Source of the DNA: Anniella stebbinsi
Taxonomy: Eukaryota; Chordata; Lepidosauria; Squamata; Anniellidae
Direction: 5' to 3'
Assembly (NCBI GenBank): GCA_029215795.1
Contig: JARDYH010000004.1
Location: 204,394,017-204,458,016, forward strand
DNA length: 64,000 bases
Below, one piece after another: positions 1 to 11,229 of the stretch. Both the position numbers and the translations under genes were made by a program. The notes below the pieces were generated by a model, which had not been told where the DNA came from, searched no databases, and saw only the letters and a program-made list of their open reading frames with translations. Each line of letters starts with the position of its first letter. The first letter of the stretch is position 1.

Positions 1-12
1 TACAGTCTAGTA

Positions 13-98
13 TTGCAATCCTACGCAGGTCTACTCAAAAGGAAGTTCCACTGAGTTCAGGGAACATACTCCCAGGTAAGTATGCATATAGGATTGCA
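13..98. repeat. GCAATCCTA-type palindromic short repeat
   Basis: The unit opens with GCAATCCTA and closes with TAGGATTGC, so its ends are reverse complements. The inside has two half-sites resembling 'aagttccactgagttc' and 'actcccaggtaagtatg'. Related units occur near 29999, 34136, 34627 and 39843, so this is a dispersed family. The foldback shape suggests a small non-autonomous DNA element, but no target duplication was seen here. Confidence 0.65.
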
Positions 99-289
99 GA
101 GTAAAAGGGAATTCATATGTGCATGCCCATCAGTCTATAATACCATGAAGTGATGGAAAATATATATGGAGCAGGTCTCTAGGGACATCAACACCCTGAG
201 ATTTTCCCTACTCTGCATTAAACAGCAATGGAATGAAGCTGAGTTGGAGACATCTGCAGCATTATGAAATCATGGATTATCAAATGATC

Positions 290-545
290 TCCCCACTGAG
301 ACAACACTGGAGCCAACACTGTCATCTTTTCAGTGCCAGGTTAAGACTGTCCTCTACTCCCAGGCATTTGATGGCATCTAATTGGGCTTTATGGCTCCTG
401 TTTGAACAGGTCTAATAGTTTATTGAGATTGTTTTTAGCTCTTTAAATCATTTATAAATTTTGTATGTTTAATTTTTTTATGCTGTATTTTATTTTGTGA
501 ATTGTTGCGCACTGCTCAGACAGCTTTGGCTATAGAAACAAAATA
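290..545 (+). mobile_element. L2-like LINE, 3' end fragment
   Basis: The stretch 'cttttcagtgccaggttaag' followed by 'ctcccaggcatttgatggc' matches the layout of the last codons of L2-type reverse transcriptase genes in reptiles. It is followed by a T-rich 3' untranslated region ending in a 'cactgctcagacagctttgg' type motif. The 5' part is missing and no long frame remains. Other L2 tails in this window (16220, 26515, 28445, 53640) have the same T-rich design. Confidence 0.6.
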
Positions 546-632
546 GTTATATATTTATTTATTTATTTATTGCATTTATATCCCACCTTTTTTCCTACAA
601 GGAACCCAAGGTGACGTACAAAGTTCCCCATG
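545..632 (-). repeat. SINE/LINE 3' tail fragment, reversed
   Basis: Runs of ATTT are followed by 'tatatcccacctttttt' and 'aaggaacccaaggtgac'. Read on the minus strand this is the common 'gggttccttg..ggtgggatataaat' tail seen complete in the SINE at 27069-27303. It directly abuts the CR1 copy that follows. Confidence 0.6.
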
Positions 633-633
633 A

Positions 634-1605
634 CATTCTGATTAGCAAACTAGCTAAAAGTGGGCTAGATGGAACAATTATTAGGTGGATCCACAGTTGA
701 CTACACAATCGGACTCAAACTGGGGGGAGGTAACGAGCTGGGTACCACAGGGCTCAGTACTGGGCCCAGTACTCTTCAACATTTTTATTAATTACTTGGA
801 TGATGAGGTGCAGGGAATGCTGATCGAATTTGCAGATGACACAAAACTGGGTGGGACAGTTAATGCCCTGGAAGACAGAAACAAACTTCAGAGTCATCTT
901 AATAGCCTGGAGCACTGGGCTGAAAACAACAGAATGGAATTTAATAGGTATAAATGCCAAGTTCTACACCTAGGAAAAAGAAAACAAATGCACAGTTACA
1001 AGATGGGAGATACTTAGCTCAGCAATACTACAAGCAAGAAGGATCTTGGAATTGTTGTAGATCACAAGCTGAATATGAGCCAACAGTGTGATGTGGCTGC
1101 AAAAAAAGCAAATGCTATTTTGGGCTGCATTAATGGAAGTATAGCTTCCAAATCACGCAAGGTACTGGTTTCCCTATATTCGGCACTGGTTAGGCCTCAT
1201 CTTGAGTATTGTGCACCACACTTCAAGGATGCAGACAAGTTGGAGAGGGTTCAGAAGAGGGCAACGTGGATGATCAGGGGTCTGGAAACAAAGCTCTATG
1301 AGGAGAGACTGGAGAACAGAAGCCTTGAGAAGAGAAGACTGAGGGGAGACATGATAGCAGTCTTCAAATACTTGAAAGGTTGTCACACAGAGGAGGGCCA
1401 GGATCTCTTCTTGATCATTTAAGAGTGCAGGACATGGAATAATGGGCTCATGTTACAGGAAGCCAGATTCCAGCTGGACATCAGGAAAAACTTCCTGACT
1501 GTTAGAGCAGTATGACAATGGAACCAATGACCTAGGGAGGACATGGGTTTTCCCACACTATAGGCTTTTAAGATACAGCTCTGTCCCAGTGATAAGCTAT
1601 AGACA
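634..1605 (+). mobile_element. CR1-type LINE, 5'-truncated
   Basis: This non-LTR retrotransposon copy carries the second half of the reverse transcriptase and the C-terminal region. It continues through the conserved 'gccagattccagctggacatcaggaaaaa' block (about 1463-1492), which also appears in opposite orientation at 41840-41880. The last part of the typical CR1 3' UTR is missing; from about 1600 the sequence passes into a different palindromic repeat. The 5' half (endonuclease, first RT motifs) is absent, as usual for LINE insertions. Premature stops show it is dead. Confidence 0.9.
685..1422 (+). pseudogene. CR1 reverse transcriptase remnant
   Basis: One frame runs from 685 to 1422 with a single in-frame TAG at 1015-1017, so two apparent ORFs are one broken gene. 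Visible motifs are PQGSVLGPVLFNIF near the start and the catalytic FADD box at 829-840, followed by DTKLGG. Downstream come the thumb region (LVRPHLEYC) and a C-terminal [19 protein letters not shown]. Compared with the CR1 copy at 41809-42240, about five residues are missing between HLEYC and APHFK. Such proteins copy the element RNA at the nicked target in the nucleus; this copy cannot work because of the stops and the missing endonuclease. Confidence 0.88.
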
Positions 1606-1733
1606 CCTTTCCCAACCTGGCACCCTTCAGATGGACGTTGGGCTACAATTCCCATCATCCCTGCCCATGTTGGGTGAGAGTGATGGGGGTTGTAGACAAA
1701 CTTATCTAGAAGGAACTGGGTCATGGAAGGCTG
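1600..1733. repeat. Palindromic CCAACCTGG / ggaaggctg repeat
   Basis: The left arm reads 'cctttcccaacctggcaccc' and 'ttgggctacaattcccatca'; the right arm has 'gatgggggttgtagacaaac' and ends in 'ggaaggctg'. Left and right arms are imperfect reverse complements around the centre 'ccctgcccatgttgg'. Related units lie at 2385, 32425 and 54845. This is a foldback repeat without visible coding content. Confidence 0.7.
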
Positions 1734-1739
1734 AAATAT

Positions 1740-2384
1740 AGAAATACATTGGACTGTTAAATTATTAGATTTCCATCATTTGTTACAATCTTGTACCCAA
1801 CTCAAAGACTTCACCATCTGAGAATAAAAAACATGATTAATTTTTAGATTGAAATAGTCTGTGATCTGTCAAATCCTTAATTATCTCTGTTCTCTCCTAC
1901 CTTTCAGTTGCAATGAAGCTAAGGCCCCCTTGCTGATCATCATGGGAAGAATTATCATTCTTGAGCGAATGGTTTGCACATGAGTAATGCTATTGACTTC
2001 AAAGCAAGAATGCCTGTGGGTACAACTATGTGGGACCTTTGCTCATCATGCTGGGCCTGCATGATCAAACTTCTTAAGCATCACTACAAAAACAATGGTC
2101 TATTTTGTTTTAAGGGATCATTTGACTTTCTCTTTACTTAGATATTAAATAAGGAAGACAACCACCTTTTTAAAAAAATAGTCAAACATAATACAAGCCT
2201 TATAACAAGGATAAACTGGGAAAGCACATCAGCTGAAGTCACTTAAAACTGTAATCCTGCTCCATCCAAGTGGATGCCTTCCAGCACTCCACTGATTTCC
2301 AATTTCAGTCAGTGAGACACTACACCAACGGTAGTAGAACCAGCAATGCACTGATAATAATGTAGAACCACCAGTACGCTTCCA
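1740..2384. other. Unassigned, no gene seen
   Basis: Ordinary AT-rich vertebrate-type sequence. I see no long frame, no clear repeat unit and no RNA gene in this stretch. Confidence 0.5.
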
Positions 2385-2530
2385 GCTAGAACAGTGGTGA
2401 AGATCTTGTGGCCCTCCCAATTTTGATGTTCTCCAACAACATGCATCAGCTCCAACCAGTATGGCCAATAATCAGGGATGATGGGAATTGTAGACCAACA
2501 ACATCTGGAGGAACAGGGGTTCCCCATCCC
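2385..2530. repeat. Palindromic repeat, second copy
   Basis: It carries 'ggccctcccaattttgatgt' on the left and 'gatgatgggaattgtagacc' plus 'aacatctggaggaacagggg' on the right. This is the same foldback family as 1600-1733, more diverged. Confidence 0.6.
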
Positions 2531-3199
2531 TGATCTAGAATGTTCTTCTTAATATGCTTTTTCTTGACACTGTTGCACTTGTTTCTGAGCATTGCAAGTT
2601 GTACTCTGGTTACTCTACCAGTATGTATAAGTATATTATATGTATGAGTGCAACATTTAGAATTTGGCTAAACTTGTAAGGGGGCAAAGTTAGGAGGCTT
2701 TTACCTTTAGCAATCCCTCACCTTCCATTAACGACAACTATGTAGCTCTACACCATTAGAAAGGATCAAATCCAAGGAAGGTTGGCTTAGGGCCACATTA
2801 GATGAGATTTCATTCACACAATTAGTAATTATGTGAATTGCTTATATAAACTAAATAGAAGGTACAAGATGGAAGGAAACTGGATTGGGACCTTGGTGGG
2901 GGTGGGGGTGGGGTGGGGGTGGGGGTAGGGGGCCTTTAAGTCTTTGTCCCTGCTGTGTTCCTGATTCAGATCTGGGCTCCCACATCTGCTCTAATAGAAG
3001 TTTTTCTTCCAATGCAAACAGCAAGTGGGAGGGGGGGGGAACCAATCCAGAGTGGGAACACAGTAAGGGGCAAAGACCTAGAAATTTGACCTGATGAGAG
3101 ATAAGATTTTTCAGGAAGCTCATTGCCAAACCCTGTTCATTTATCTGCCAATTTGCATCAGACACAACTTTGGCTATATTCCTCCTCCTTAGTAAGCCA
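2531..3199. other. Unassigned, contains G-rich tract
   Basis: No gene is seen. The notable content is the G-rich tract at 2897-2932, listed separately. The short ORFs on both strands across that tract are low-complexity artefacts. Confidence 0.5.
2897..2932 (+). repeat. GGGGGT simple repeat, potential G-quadruplex
   Basis: At least six runs of four to five G are separated by single T (or TA). This satisfies the usual pattern for an intramolecular G-quadruplex on the plus strand. It is probably a simple-sequence expansion. Confidence 0.75.
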
Positions 3200-3207
3200 C
3201 ATCAGCT

Positions 3208-3858
3208 TAGGCTGACCAGGTGGCTCGGGATTTCCCGGTCCTAACCGGGAATCCAGGGGCCAACCGGGCCAACCGGGGGAGGCGGGGGGGGAAACCGGGG
3301 TGGCGGAGGGTCACGCGGCAGTGGTAGCGAGACCCAGTGGTGGTGGAGGAGCCCGGGAAGCAGACGCCCCTGCAGGTAAGCACGAAGGGGGGCACTTACC
3401 TGCTGGGGCGGCCGCTTCCTGGGCTCCTCCGCCGCCTTCGCCGCCGCTGCCGGGCTCGTAAGGCCAGAGGCCGCGCGGAAGAGGCGGGAGAGGGCCGGAT
3501 CCAGAAGTGACGTAACTGGCCCTCTCCCAACTCTTCCGCGCGGCCTCTGGCCTCTTTGGGGCTCAATCGCGCAGGCGTACGGGCTCCTCGAGGCTCGTCG
3601 CCATTGCGACGAGCCCCAGAAAGGCCAGAGGCTGCACGGAAGAGACGGGAGAGGGCCGGTTACGTCACTTCCGGATCCGGCCCTCTCCCGCCTCTTCCGC
3701 GCGGGCAGCGACGGAGGACCCCGCGCGGGCGGTGGAGGAACCCGGCGGTAGGTCCAGGCTGGGTTTTTTTTTGGGGGGGTGGCTTGGTGGGGGGGTTGTT
3801 TTGGGTGGGGGGGCGGGGGGGGGACCGGGATTTTGACTTTTAAAATCTGGTCAGCCTA
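3208..3858. mobile_element. CpG-rich hAT-like non-autonomous element
   Basis: The element starts TAGGCTGACCAG and ends CTGGTCAGCCTA, a perfect 12-bp terminal inverted repeat. It is flanked by a perfect 8-bp direct repeat CATCAGCT (3200-3207 and 3859-3866), the target duplication size of the hAT superfamily. The inside is GC- and CpG-rich, unlike its AT-rich surroundings. It contains inverted segments, for example around 3458-3512 versus 3516-3556 and again at 3624-3665 versus 3672-3702. A G-rich tract lies near 3765-3825. It has no transposase frame. 'CAGGTAAGC' at 3372-3380 and 'CTTACCTG' at 3396-3403 give consensus 5' splice-site-like motifs on both strands. Confidence 0.88.
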
Positions 3859-3866
3859 CATCAGCT

Positions 3867-5245
3867 TCACTGGTCATCACCAACCAATGCTCCATATACA
3901 CTGCTGAGCGAGATGTTGCCATGCCTGGATTGGAGATGTTGACACCATTCTAGGTATGAGTTACAGAGACAAAGCAATTTCTAAATATCCACAAGAATGA
4001 CTCAAGTGCATTTTGTTTCTCCTGAAACAAGGAACAAAATAATGTATTGGCTGGGATGAGGACAGGTAGGCTTTTAGGTACCAAGTCACTGGACTTGCTA
4101 GGTCTGGACTAGAGAGAAGGATAGTGCTCCCAATGTGAATCATAGATATACAGCCAATTCTACCTAAGGATATATGAGAGTTTTGTGTTTTGCATGCCCC
4201 ATTCGAAGTCCCAAATGTGATCAAGAGAATATTATGATAATGGTTGCACAAAGGCCTTACTGGAACCTGTTTATCAATTTTTTTGCTACATTTGGACCAG
4301 GGAAGCATATAATGTTATTAAGTCCTGACATGTACCAATACATGGGTAGCCACAATTGTAATATGATATGAAGAATGGGATATCTACAAATCCAGGATGC
4401 TGACAGGTGGGCCTTTTAGCATTTCAGCTATTCTAATGTGCTGTTGTAGGTATATAGTAAGAAAATACTTGTTGATCAGATACAGATAGAAATATCTTTC
4501 AAATAATTTGAATGGTGAGGGGTTGTTTGTCAATCAGGACTTGCACAAACACAGTGGAAACATTAATGATTCCATGGTTATGGTCCATCCCCAGCTGGCA
4601 ACTTTCTGGCCAGCTTCCAACTCAATTACATCCAGAGAAGGTCTGATGACTGAATTGTACCTCTTTGAACTCTCTGGATGCAACAATTATTTTGTTTTGT
4701 GAAGCACTGGCTGCAAGTTCTTAAGAGAAGAGATGAGCCAACTCTGCCGTATTTTGGAATGGTCCAAGAACTCTGATCGGAAGCAAAACAGATCACTTCC
4801 CATTTTCCTCCCAAATTGGACTAAATTAGTTGAAATAGCTGTGCTTAATTATTTCTTTAATAAATAGCTGCCCGTACCTGTAGAAGGTTAACATCAGGTT
4901 TTCTGAAATCCTGCCCGGAATAGATAATAGGCTCAATAATGATGTTTGCAAGACCATGTGCTCTCTATGGCTTTTTTTGGAGGTGTTTCAATTTATTCTC
5001 TAGCAGAATCCAGAGACAATAAACAGTTGTGTGCTCTCTCAGTAGAACAAAGATTAATTTTTGGTTGAGACTAGTAGTACATGCATTCACTACAAGCCAA
5101 AATCTATTGAATATCTTGGGATGGATCCAAATATGTACCTCTGCATGTGGAAGGTGTCTTCCATTCAGGGAAGGGCTATTTTACACCTACCACTGGAGCA
5201 CTGTATGAACAAAATGAAACTAAATGCAACAGTGCAATTAATGCT
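3867..5245. other. Unassigned, no gene seen
   Basis: AT-rich sequence with only short chance frames. The 65-aa frame at 4174-4371 and the 64-aa frame at 4508-4702 have no recognisable domain or splice context. Confidence 0.5.
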
Positions 5246-5248
5246 TAT

Positions 5249-5360
5249 CATAGAAACATAAGAACACAAACTATGCTGAATCAGATCAAAGGCCTATCTA
5301 GTGCAACATTCTGTTTATGTGGTGACAAACCAGTAGGAAACCTAAAACCTGATTGAAATG
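5249..5360 (-). mobile_element. CR1/L3-like LINE 3' end fragment
   Basis: The sequence 'gaaacataagaacacaaact' followed by 'atgctgaatcagatcaaagg' is the reversed 3' end of the LINE type also seen at 54988-55440 (reversed) and 45690-45965 (forward). Only the last hundred bases remain and they are diverged. Confidence 0.65.
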
Positions 5361-5930
5361 GATTCAAATAATCAGTTTCCACGAACACCACCTGGATTTG
5401 AGAAGCCAACACCTTACTCAAAATTGGAAGATTGGACACTGGGTGATTATTTTTCTTGAACATGGGAGGAAAACTGTTGTTGTTTTCAAAATAATCTCAC
5501 GACTGCCTCCTTAAGTGCTGTAACTCTCAGAGATTTATTGATTACCTCTGAGTACCATAATCTCAACCCAGCTCTCACAGATTTCTGCCATCAGGATAGT
5601 CAAGGGTGCAGAGCATATGTGGTAGGCTTCAGTCCCCCAAGTAGCTCATCCTCATCCTCTGGTTGCACAAGATGATAAATATCCATAGCAACAGAACCAG
5701 ATGATGCCCTAGCAAATATGGACAAATTGGCTTGAGATACGGTACCTTTTAAACCTTTGGCTCTGCTTTATTTTTGTATTGGCTTTTGAGATACCTTTTA
5801 AACCTCTTGGGGGCATTTTGAAATACATTCTTATTTAAAAAAAGGAAATGAGAAAAAGCAAAGTAAAACAAATGCAAATGAAAACAAAGGAGTTCTCCTT
5901 ATAGGTTTACAAATTGGGTTGCACTGAATG
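5361..5930. other. Unassigned, no gene seen
   Basis: No gene is recognised. A near repeat of 'gagatacctttt' plus 'aaacctttgg' occurs at about 5735-5760 and 5788-5812, a small local duplication. Confidence 0.45.
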
Positions 5931-5939
5931 GCATACTAC

Positions 5940-6258
5940 TAGGCTGACCATATGAAAAGGAGGACAGGGCTTCTGTATCTTTAACAGTCTCATAGAAAAG
6001 GGAATTTCAGCAGTTGTTATTTGTATGCATGCAACACCTGGTGAAATTCCCTCTTCATCACAAAGTTAAAGCTGCAGAAGCCCTGCCTTCTTTTGTACAT
6101 GGTCAAGAGGACAGGGCTCCTGCAGCTTTAACTGTTGTGATGAAGAGGGAATTTCACCAGGTTATGTATGCGTACAAACAACACCTGCTGAAATTCCCTG
6201 TCCTTTGCAACTGTTAAAGATAAAGCAGCCCTGTCCTCCTTTTCGTATGGTCACCCTA
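5940..6258. mobile_element. hAT-like foldback MITE, copy 1
   Basis: Ends are TAGGCTGACCATATG and CATATGGTCACCCTA-like (here 'cgtatggtcacccta'). The whole unit folds on itself: 'gggaatttcagcag', 'ggtgaaattccctcttcatc' and 'ctttaac' blocks in the left half return inverted in the right half. The flanks 'catactac' (5932-5939) and 'cacattat' (6259-6266) match at 5 of 8 positions with all differences being C/T, consistent with an old 8-bp target duplication. There is no coding capacity. Confidence 0.85.
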
Positions 6259-6829
6259 CACATTATATTTTTACAAAGCCTGCTTCAATCACCACTGTTT
6301 CTTTAGAGGAGTAGTTAACGCTACACCTCTCAAATAAACTGAGCTCCTAAAATAATCCGCCCACTCTATAAAAGTGTGCATTTTTGTGTAGATATTCAGC
6401 GGCTGTCCATTATAATGGTGGCCCCCACTACTGGCAAAGGAGGGAGAATGTTTTTTTGGGGCAGCAGCCATTTTGAATTTCCCTAAATTCAAAATGCACC
6501 CCAGAAAAGGGCTTTGGGGGAAAACAAAATGGTGGCCACTTTGATTCTTTTCTCCTCAAAATAATTTTGCCTCACTCCCAGATGGAACCAAATCAAAATT
6601 GCTGATTTTAAGGTGGGTGGAAATGGTACATCTCTAGTTCACATTAGCAACAATGTTTTTAAAAGGCACTCCTAAAAGGCAAAATAAGTACACAACAGGG
6701 TGAGTGTTTTACCAAGAAAATACTGGAAAACAGGACATTTCTGTATTAAATAAGGGCATTTGGAGTATATCTCACTTGTGCCCCCCAGATTAATATGGGC
6801 CAGAATGATTTGAATCTATCTGACTGTAG
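6259..6829. other. Unassigned between two MITE copies
   Basis: A segment at about 6405-6640 has 'ccattttgaatttccc' and the inverted-looking 'aaattcaaaatgcac' close together, suggesting another degraded foldback element. I could not define its ends. Confidence 0.4.
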
Positions 6830-7149
6830 TAGGCTGACCATATGAAACAGAGGACAGGGCTCATGTAACTTTAACAGTTACAGAGAAAAGGGAATTTCAG
6901 CCAGTGTCATTTGTATGCAATTAGTTCCTGGTGAAATTCCCTCTTCATCACAACAGTTAAAGTTGCAGGGGCCCTGCCTTCTTTTGTATGTGGTCACTCT
7001 AGTATAGTGCCTGCAACTTTAACTGTTGCAATGAAGAGGGAATTTCACCGGGTGCGAATTGCATACTAATGACACTGGCTGAAATTCCCTTTTCTCTACA
7101 ACTGTTAAAGTTACATGAGCCCTGTCCTTCTTTTCATATGGTCAGCCTA
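6830..7149. mobile_element. hAT-like foldback MITE, copy 2
   Basis: Begins TAGGCTGACCATATGAAAC and ends CATATGGTCAGCCTA. The flanking 8-mers GACTGTAG (6822-6829) and GACTATAG (7150-7157) differ by one transition, a good target duplication. Internal blocks mirror each other about a centre near 6995. It is the same family as 5940-6258, 22129-22447 and 47613-47932. Confidence 0.9.
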
Positions 7150-7157
7150 GACTATAG

Positions 7158-8485
7158 ATATTCTTGAACCTAGGAAAATAATAGTGATGGTAATTGAATA
7201 TTAATTTGTGTGGAAATTTGGCCACCCAAGTACAGCAGAATGTCCTCTCTGCATATTTTGCTGAACAAACTAATGGAATGAAACAGAAGGGCAATCCCAG
7301 CTGGCCAGAGCTACAGAGAAGAGAAATTGGATAGTGTCTGTGAAAATTACTATGGTGAAATGTAGATGTGTATGTTAATTGAATATTAGGGGAGAAATAG
7401 AGAACCCTGGCTGTTAACTAGGCAATCACCCACCAGCATCCAAAAATGTCTGCAGCATCCCAAAGAATGGCTTCCTAGCTCAATCTGTGACACTGTAGAT
7501 GTTTATTTAGGCAATGCAGAGATACCTCAGGGGGGAAATGCATCCTGCAATTGTTTTTTTAAAAAAATGCTCAGGAGTCATGAAAAAAAACCAGAAAATT
7601 GTTCCTGACGTATATAGCATACTAAATAATAAAGGGCATTAAAATTTTATGACACTCCCAGGATAAAGTGAAGTCTGTTTTAATAGCAGATTTAATTCTC
7701 TGCAGTTATAAAACACCAAGATTTACACAAAATTAGGGAGTGTAGTGAACTGGTGATGTATGCCAGAAATGTCACATCCTAGTGCTCCATTAATTAATAA
7801 TATTATGAAAATGTCCAGAGACTCACGCATTGTGGGCAGAAGTATTAATGGCAATAAAAGATCTTCTTGGACAGGATGCCTATGCGACTTCAGAAATGAT
7901 GTATTTTAAGCTTCAAAATGAGACTACCACATGTAAACAATAAAAATGAAAAATAAGATGTCATTTTCAATTTGCCTGGCTCAGCAAGTGCATACATTGC
8001 TGATACCGGGGGGGCGAGGGGGCGGGGGGGTGTTGGACAACTGTATCTCTTATTACACTTGTTACAGGTAATGGAGAAGTGACAGATAGCAGCCCAGGAA
8101 AAATATGCTGTTCTTAAACTCTGGTACAAGGTTGTAAAGTTGTTTCAGATATAAAATCAAAGATGGCATTTGCCTCAGGCTTAATGTATCAGACTGGCTG
8201 TTCGAGACAAGCTTTTCTTGAACATCAAGCAGTCTTCCCTTGGTTCAGTCTGTCTCCGACAAATAATAGTAACTTTCCAGATTTCAACTGTTCTGGCATT
8301 TGTATTGAGGTAATCTATGAAACGCTTTCTAGCAAGAAAGAGAAGCATTTGCTGATGCTGGTTCAAAAGCACTGAATGTCTCAAATAACTATAAAGGACC
8401 TTGAAGAAAACAGCTAGACCCTAGACAAAAAAACTGACCATGACAACAGGGAGAGAAAAATAAAGTACCCTAAGAGTTGACAGTG
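7158..8485. other. Unassigned, no gene seen
   Basis: AT-rich sequence without a recognisable gene or clear repeat. Short homopolymers of G occur near 8010-8030 and of A near 7585. Confidence 0.5.
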
Positions 8486-8493
8486 AAGACCAG

Positions 8494-8747
8494 CAGGGTT
8501 GGCCCTACCGTTAGGCAGAGTGGAGCATCTGCCTCAGGCAGCAGATGCTGCAGAGAAGTAGCAAGGCGTTACTGTATGTGCCGTGCAGCCAGCCCTATGC
8601 CCTCTAAACTAGCATGCCATGCTCAGATGCCGTGGTCATACTATCCTGTCACCAGTGTTGAAATAACTGCTAGTGCAGTTGGTTTCTGCATGTGGAAAGG
8701 GGGATGCCATCTTGCCTCCCTCAGCAGAATGCCTTGGGCCAGCCCTG
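8494..8747. mobile_element. hAT-like MITE, CAGGGTTGGCCC type
   Basis: The unit starts CAGGGTTGGCCC and ends GGGCCAGCCCTG, near-perfect terminal inverted repeats of a typical hAT form. Flanks AAGACCAG (8486-8493) and GAGATCAG (8748-8755) match at 6 of 8 positions, both differences being transitions. The 102-aa plus-strand frame spanning it is an artefact. Confidence 0.82.
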
Positions 8748-8755
8748 GAGATCAG

Positions 8756-10120
8756 CACAAAGCAAAAGCAAAGATAGTACCATAACATCTGCTAAATAAT
8801 ATTATATATTCAACAATTTTAAAAAAACCTGCTGGTTTAAGACCAGAGTTAAATCTCTCTCATGTTGGCTTGAACTCCATAAAGCCAGGAAATTGGAAGC
8901 TTAGGCTGATGCCTCAACAGATGTGCCTCATGATCAGTAATGATGTTGTGCAATGTCACAAAATATGCTTTTGCTTACAGTTTATCCTTCGTGCACCCAC
9001 ACTTTACCTGGGTCTTTAAGGCTGAAATCTAGATGGAGAGGATGAAGTGCCTGGGACTAGCAAAGATGTCCCACATTGTCCTGGTCCTGTATTGCTTAAT
9101 AAAGCATCTGAATCTTGCTGTATTGCTAGAGGAATCCTCCTGTGAGTGGACCCATGCCTGTTCATTGTTTCTCAACAAGCAGAACACACACAAACTGGAA
9201 GGTTTTAAAACAAAAAAACAATAACACACATTGAATTTCCCTGGGTTTTAAAAGGGAAATTTATTCTTAGAGTGTTCTGACAAACAACAACACACACAAA
9301 CTAAAAACCAAAACACAAACAACCCATTAACTGAGTAGATGTTACAAATGTCCCTGTAGGTTGAGAATAGCTTATTTCTAATAGGGATATCGCTAGAACC
9401 TGGTTCAGGCTTGAGGCTTGGTGATTTCTCCCCTAGACCCCAGCCCTCAGATTTCCTCCCAACTCTGTAACTCTTGAAGTTACTAGGCATGTTAAAAATA
9501 GATTTTAAAACATGAGCAGGAAAACAGTGAATAATACCCCTTTTAACTTGTTAAACCAATGAAAACACACCACTCAAGAAGATATGAATGTTTTATAGAG
9601 AAAAGTAAATGCAAAAGAACATCAGATACAGAAATGAAATGTGAAACATGCAATGATTAGGAAGAAAATACATGTGTACACTATGCAAAATACACTACAG
9701 TTTAAATGTTGCTGAGGCATATTAGTAAAACAGTGCGAATAGGCTGAAAACAATGTTGTAGGCCCAGAAGCACTTTGAAAAGCTTCAAAGTTGTACTTAA
9801 AACTTACAATTGGCCCAAACTAGTTATTAAATGAAGTGTTTGAAGCTTTCAACTTTATAGCAGCATCGTCCAAACTCTTAGAAAAAAGGGAGCAGGGAAT
9901 TAAAAGGAATGTATAGTTATCTATTCCAAGGAGAAAAAATATTTAAAAACTAAGTAAACTGAATTTAAAAAAGAATGGAATTCCATTCCACCAAGTAGAG
10001 TAGAAAGGGAATAAGGAAACGACAATGGTTAACATGTGGTGGCCATCCTGGCCCTACCGGAGCTGGGCACAAACAGTTGCTAATACTTTTTCGGAAACAC
10101 TTTTGCATGACCTTTCTTCC
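8756..10120. other. Unassigned, no gene seen
   Basis: AT-rich non-coding sequence. A short A/C-rich stretch lies near 9280-9320. The frames on the two strands at 9029-9229 overlap and show no domain. Confidence 0.5.
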
Positions 10121-10405
10121 TGTCATGGATTTCCAAGGCACTGACAAAGGGACTGGTGAAACACTAACAACAGCTTTATTCTTGGCAGCAAAACTGAGTT
10201 AGCACACATATGTGGGCTGAACCCCAATAGGACAGGGGAGGCCCAGAGAACAGTTACAGCAGGCTTTTTATACTGTGGACTAAACAATCTCCGTGCACAT
10301 GTCTCTTTTCCGTGAGAACTAGCTAAATACATTATGGACTCAGCTTTCAAGAGTAGAAGTCTGTGTTCTGTTTCTGAACATGCCTGTCAGTTCTTTTAGA
10401 ATACA
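10121..10405 (-). repeat. Provirus 3' LTR
   Basis: It runs TGTCATGG to GAATACA on the plus strand and matches 15280-15574 along its length. On the minus strand it has a TATAAAA box (10266-10272) and an AATAAA polyadenylation signal (10175-10180). This order of TATA then AATAAA fits an LTR read on the minus strand. Confidence 0.78.
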
Positions 10406-10928
10406 CTGTTTCTACACAGAGCTCCATTATGATTTCACATATATAGCTCAACACAACACACTCCATTTTTAAGTTCTTTCAGGTACAACACAACCTCCAT
10501 TTTGAATTTCTCTCATATGCAATACAGACTCCATTTTTGGATTTTCTTCTACAACCCCTCCTTTGAGTCTTCAAAAAACTCACTTCTAGACTTCAAGTCC
10601 CATTCAAGGCCAAAATCCCCTTTTCTCTCTCTCATTTCTCTTTTAACGTTCTTGTTACATGCAATCATTATCCATTTTGAGGATACTTCTTTAGGCATTA
10701 AGGTTAGGTAGCCAGGAGGTTAACTATGACCATGGGTCAAACTCAATTAGTGTTCTCAGAAGCCACTAAGCTACTGTATGTAATGATTCGAGCTCTTTTT
10801 GTTTAAATCAGTTTCTATTCCATGGTTCTTGGAAAAAGTTGTCCACATCTGCAGTTGGTCACTTCTAACACAGAATCAGGCTGCCTCTGGGCGTGGTCCG
10901 CAGTCCGCTGGGTTTTGGGAGGAGAAGT
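10406..10928 (-). other. Provirus interior near the 3' LTR
   Basis: This should correspond to the env side, but no env-like frame can be recognised. It contains a repeated 'ctccatttt' motif (about 10422, 10468, 10496, 10530, and 'tccattttga' at 10671), suggesting local duplication. A clear polypurine tract next to the LTR is not visible. Confidence 0.45.
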
Positions 10929-11195
10929 CTACACATGCCGTCGGCTGCTTCTGGGCGAAATCTCCTGCGTCGTCCTTGAGAGTGCCACCTCTGTCGTTGT
11001 CCTCTCTTGACTGGCGAAGTCTAGGTCAATGGCCCTCTTGCAGTGTGATGCAGGGATCCAGTAGCACTTGACAGCAGTGTTGGCAATCAGAGAGATCTGG
11101 TAGGGACCTTTCCACCTGGGCGCGAGTGCTCTCTTGTCCACGGAAGAACCTTGATGCAGACCCAATCTTTGGCTGGAGTTCCTGGCAGAGCTCAA
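10929..11195 (-). pseudogene. Retroviral integrase C-terminal remnant
   Basis: The 88-residue minus-strand frame contains PRWKGPY followed by a hydrophobic strand and an 'ASHCKRA' stretch. This arrangement is typical of the C-terminal DNA-binding domain of gammaretroviral integrases. Integrase joins viral DNA to host DNA; only the last part is left here. The catalytic core is not found upstream, where an LTR-like insertion (11230-11752) interrupts the sequence. No restored frame is proposed. Confidence 0.72.
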
Positions 11196-11229
11196 CTGGG
11201 TTTCTTTAACCTGTGAATGAGAAACTTGA

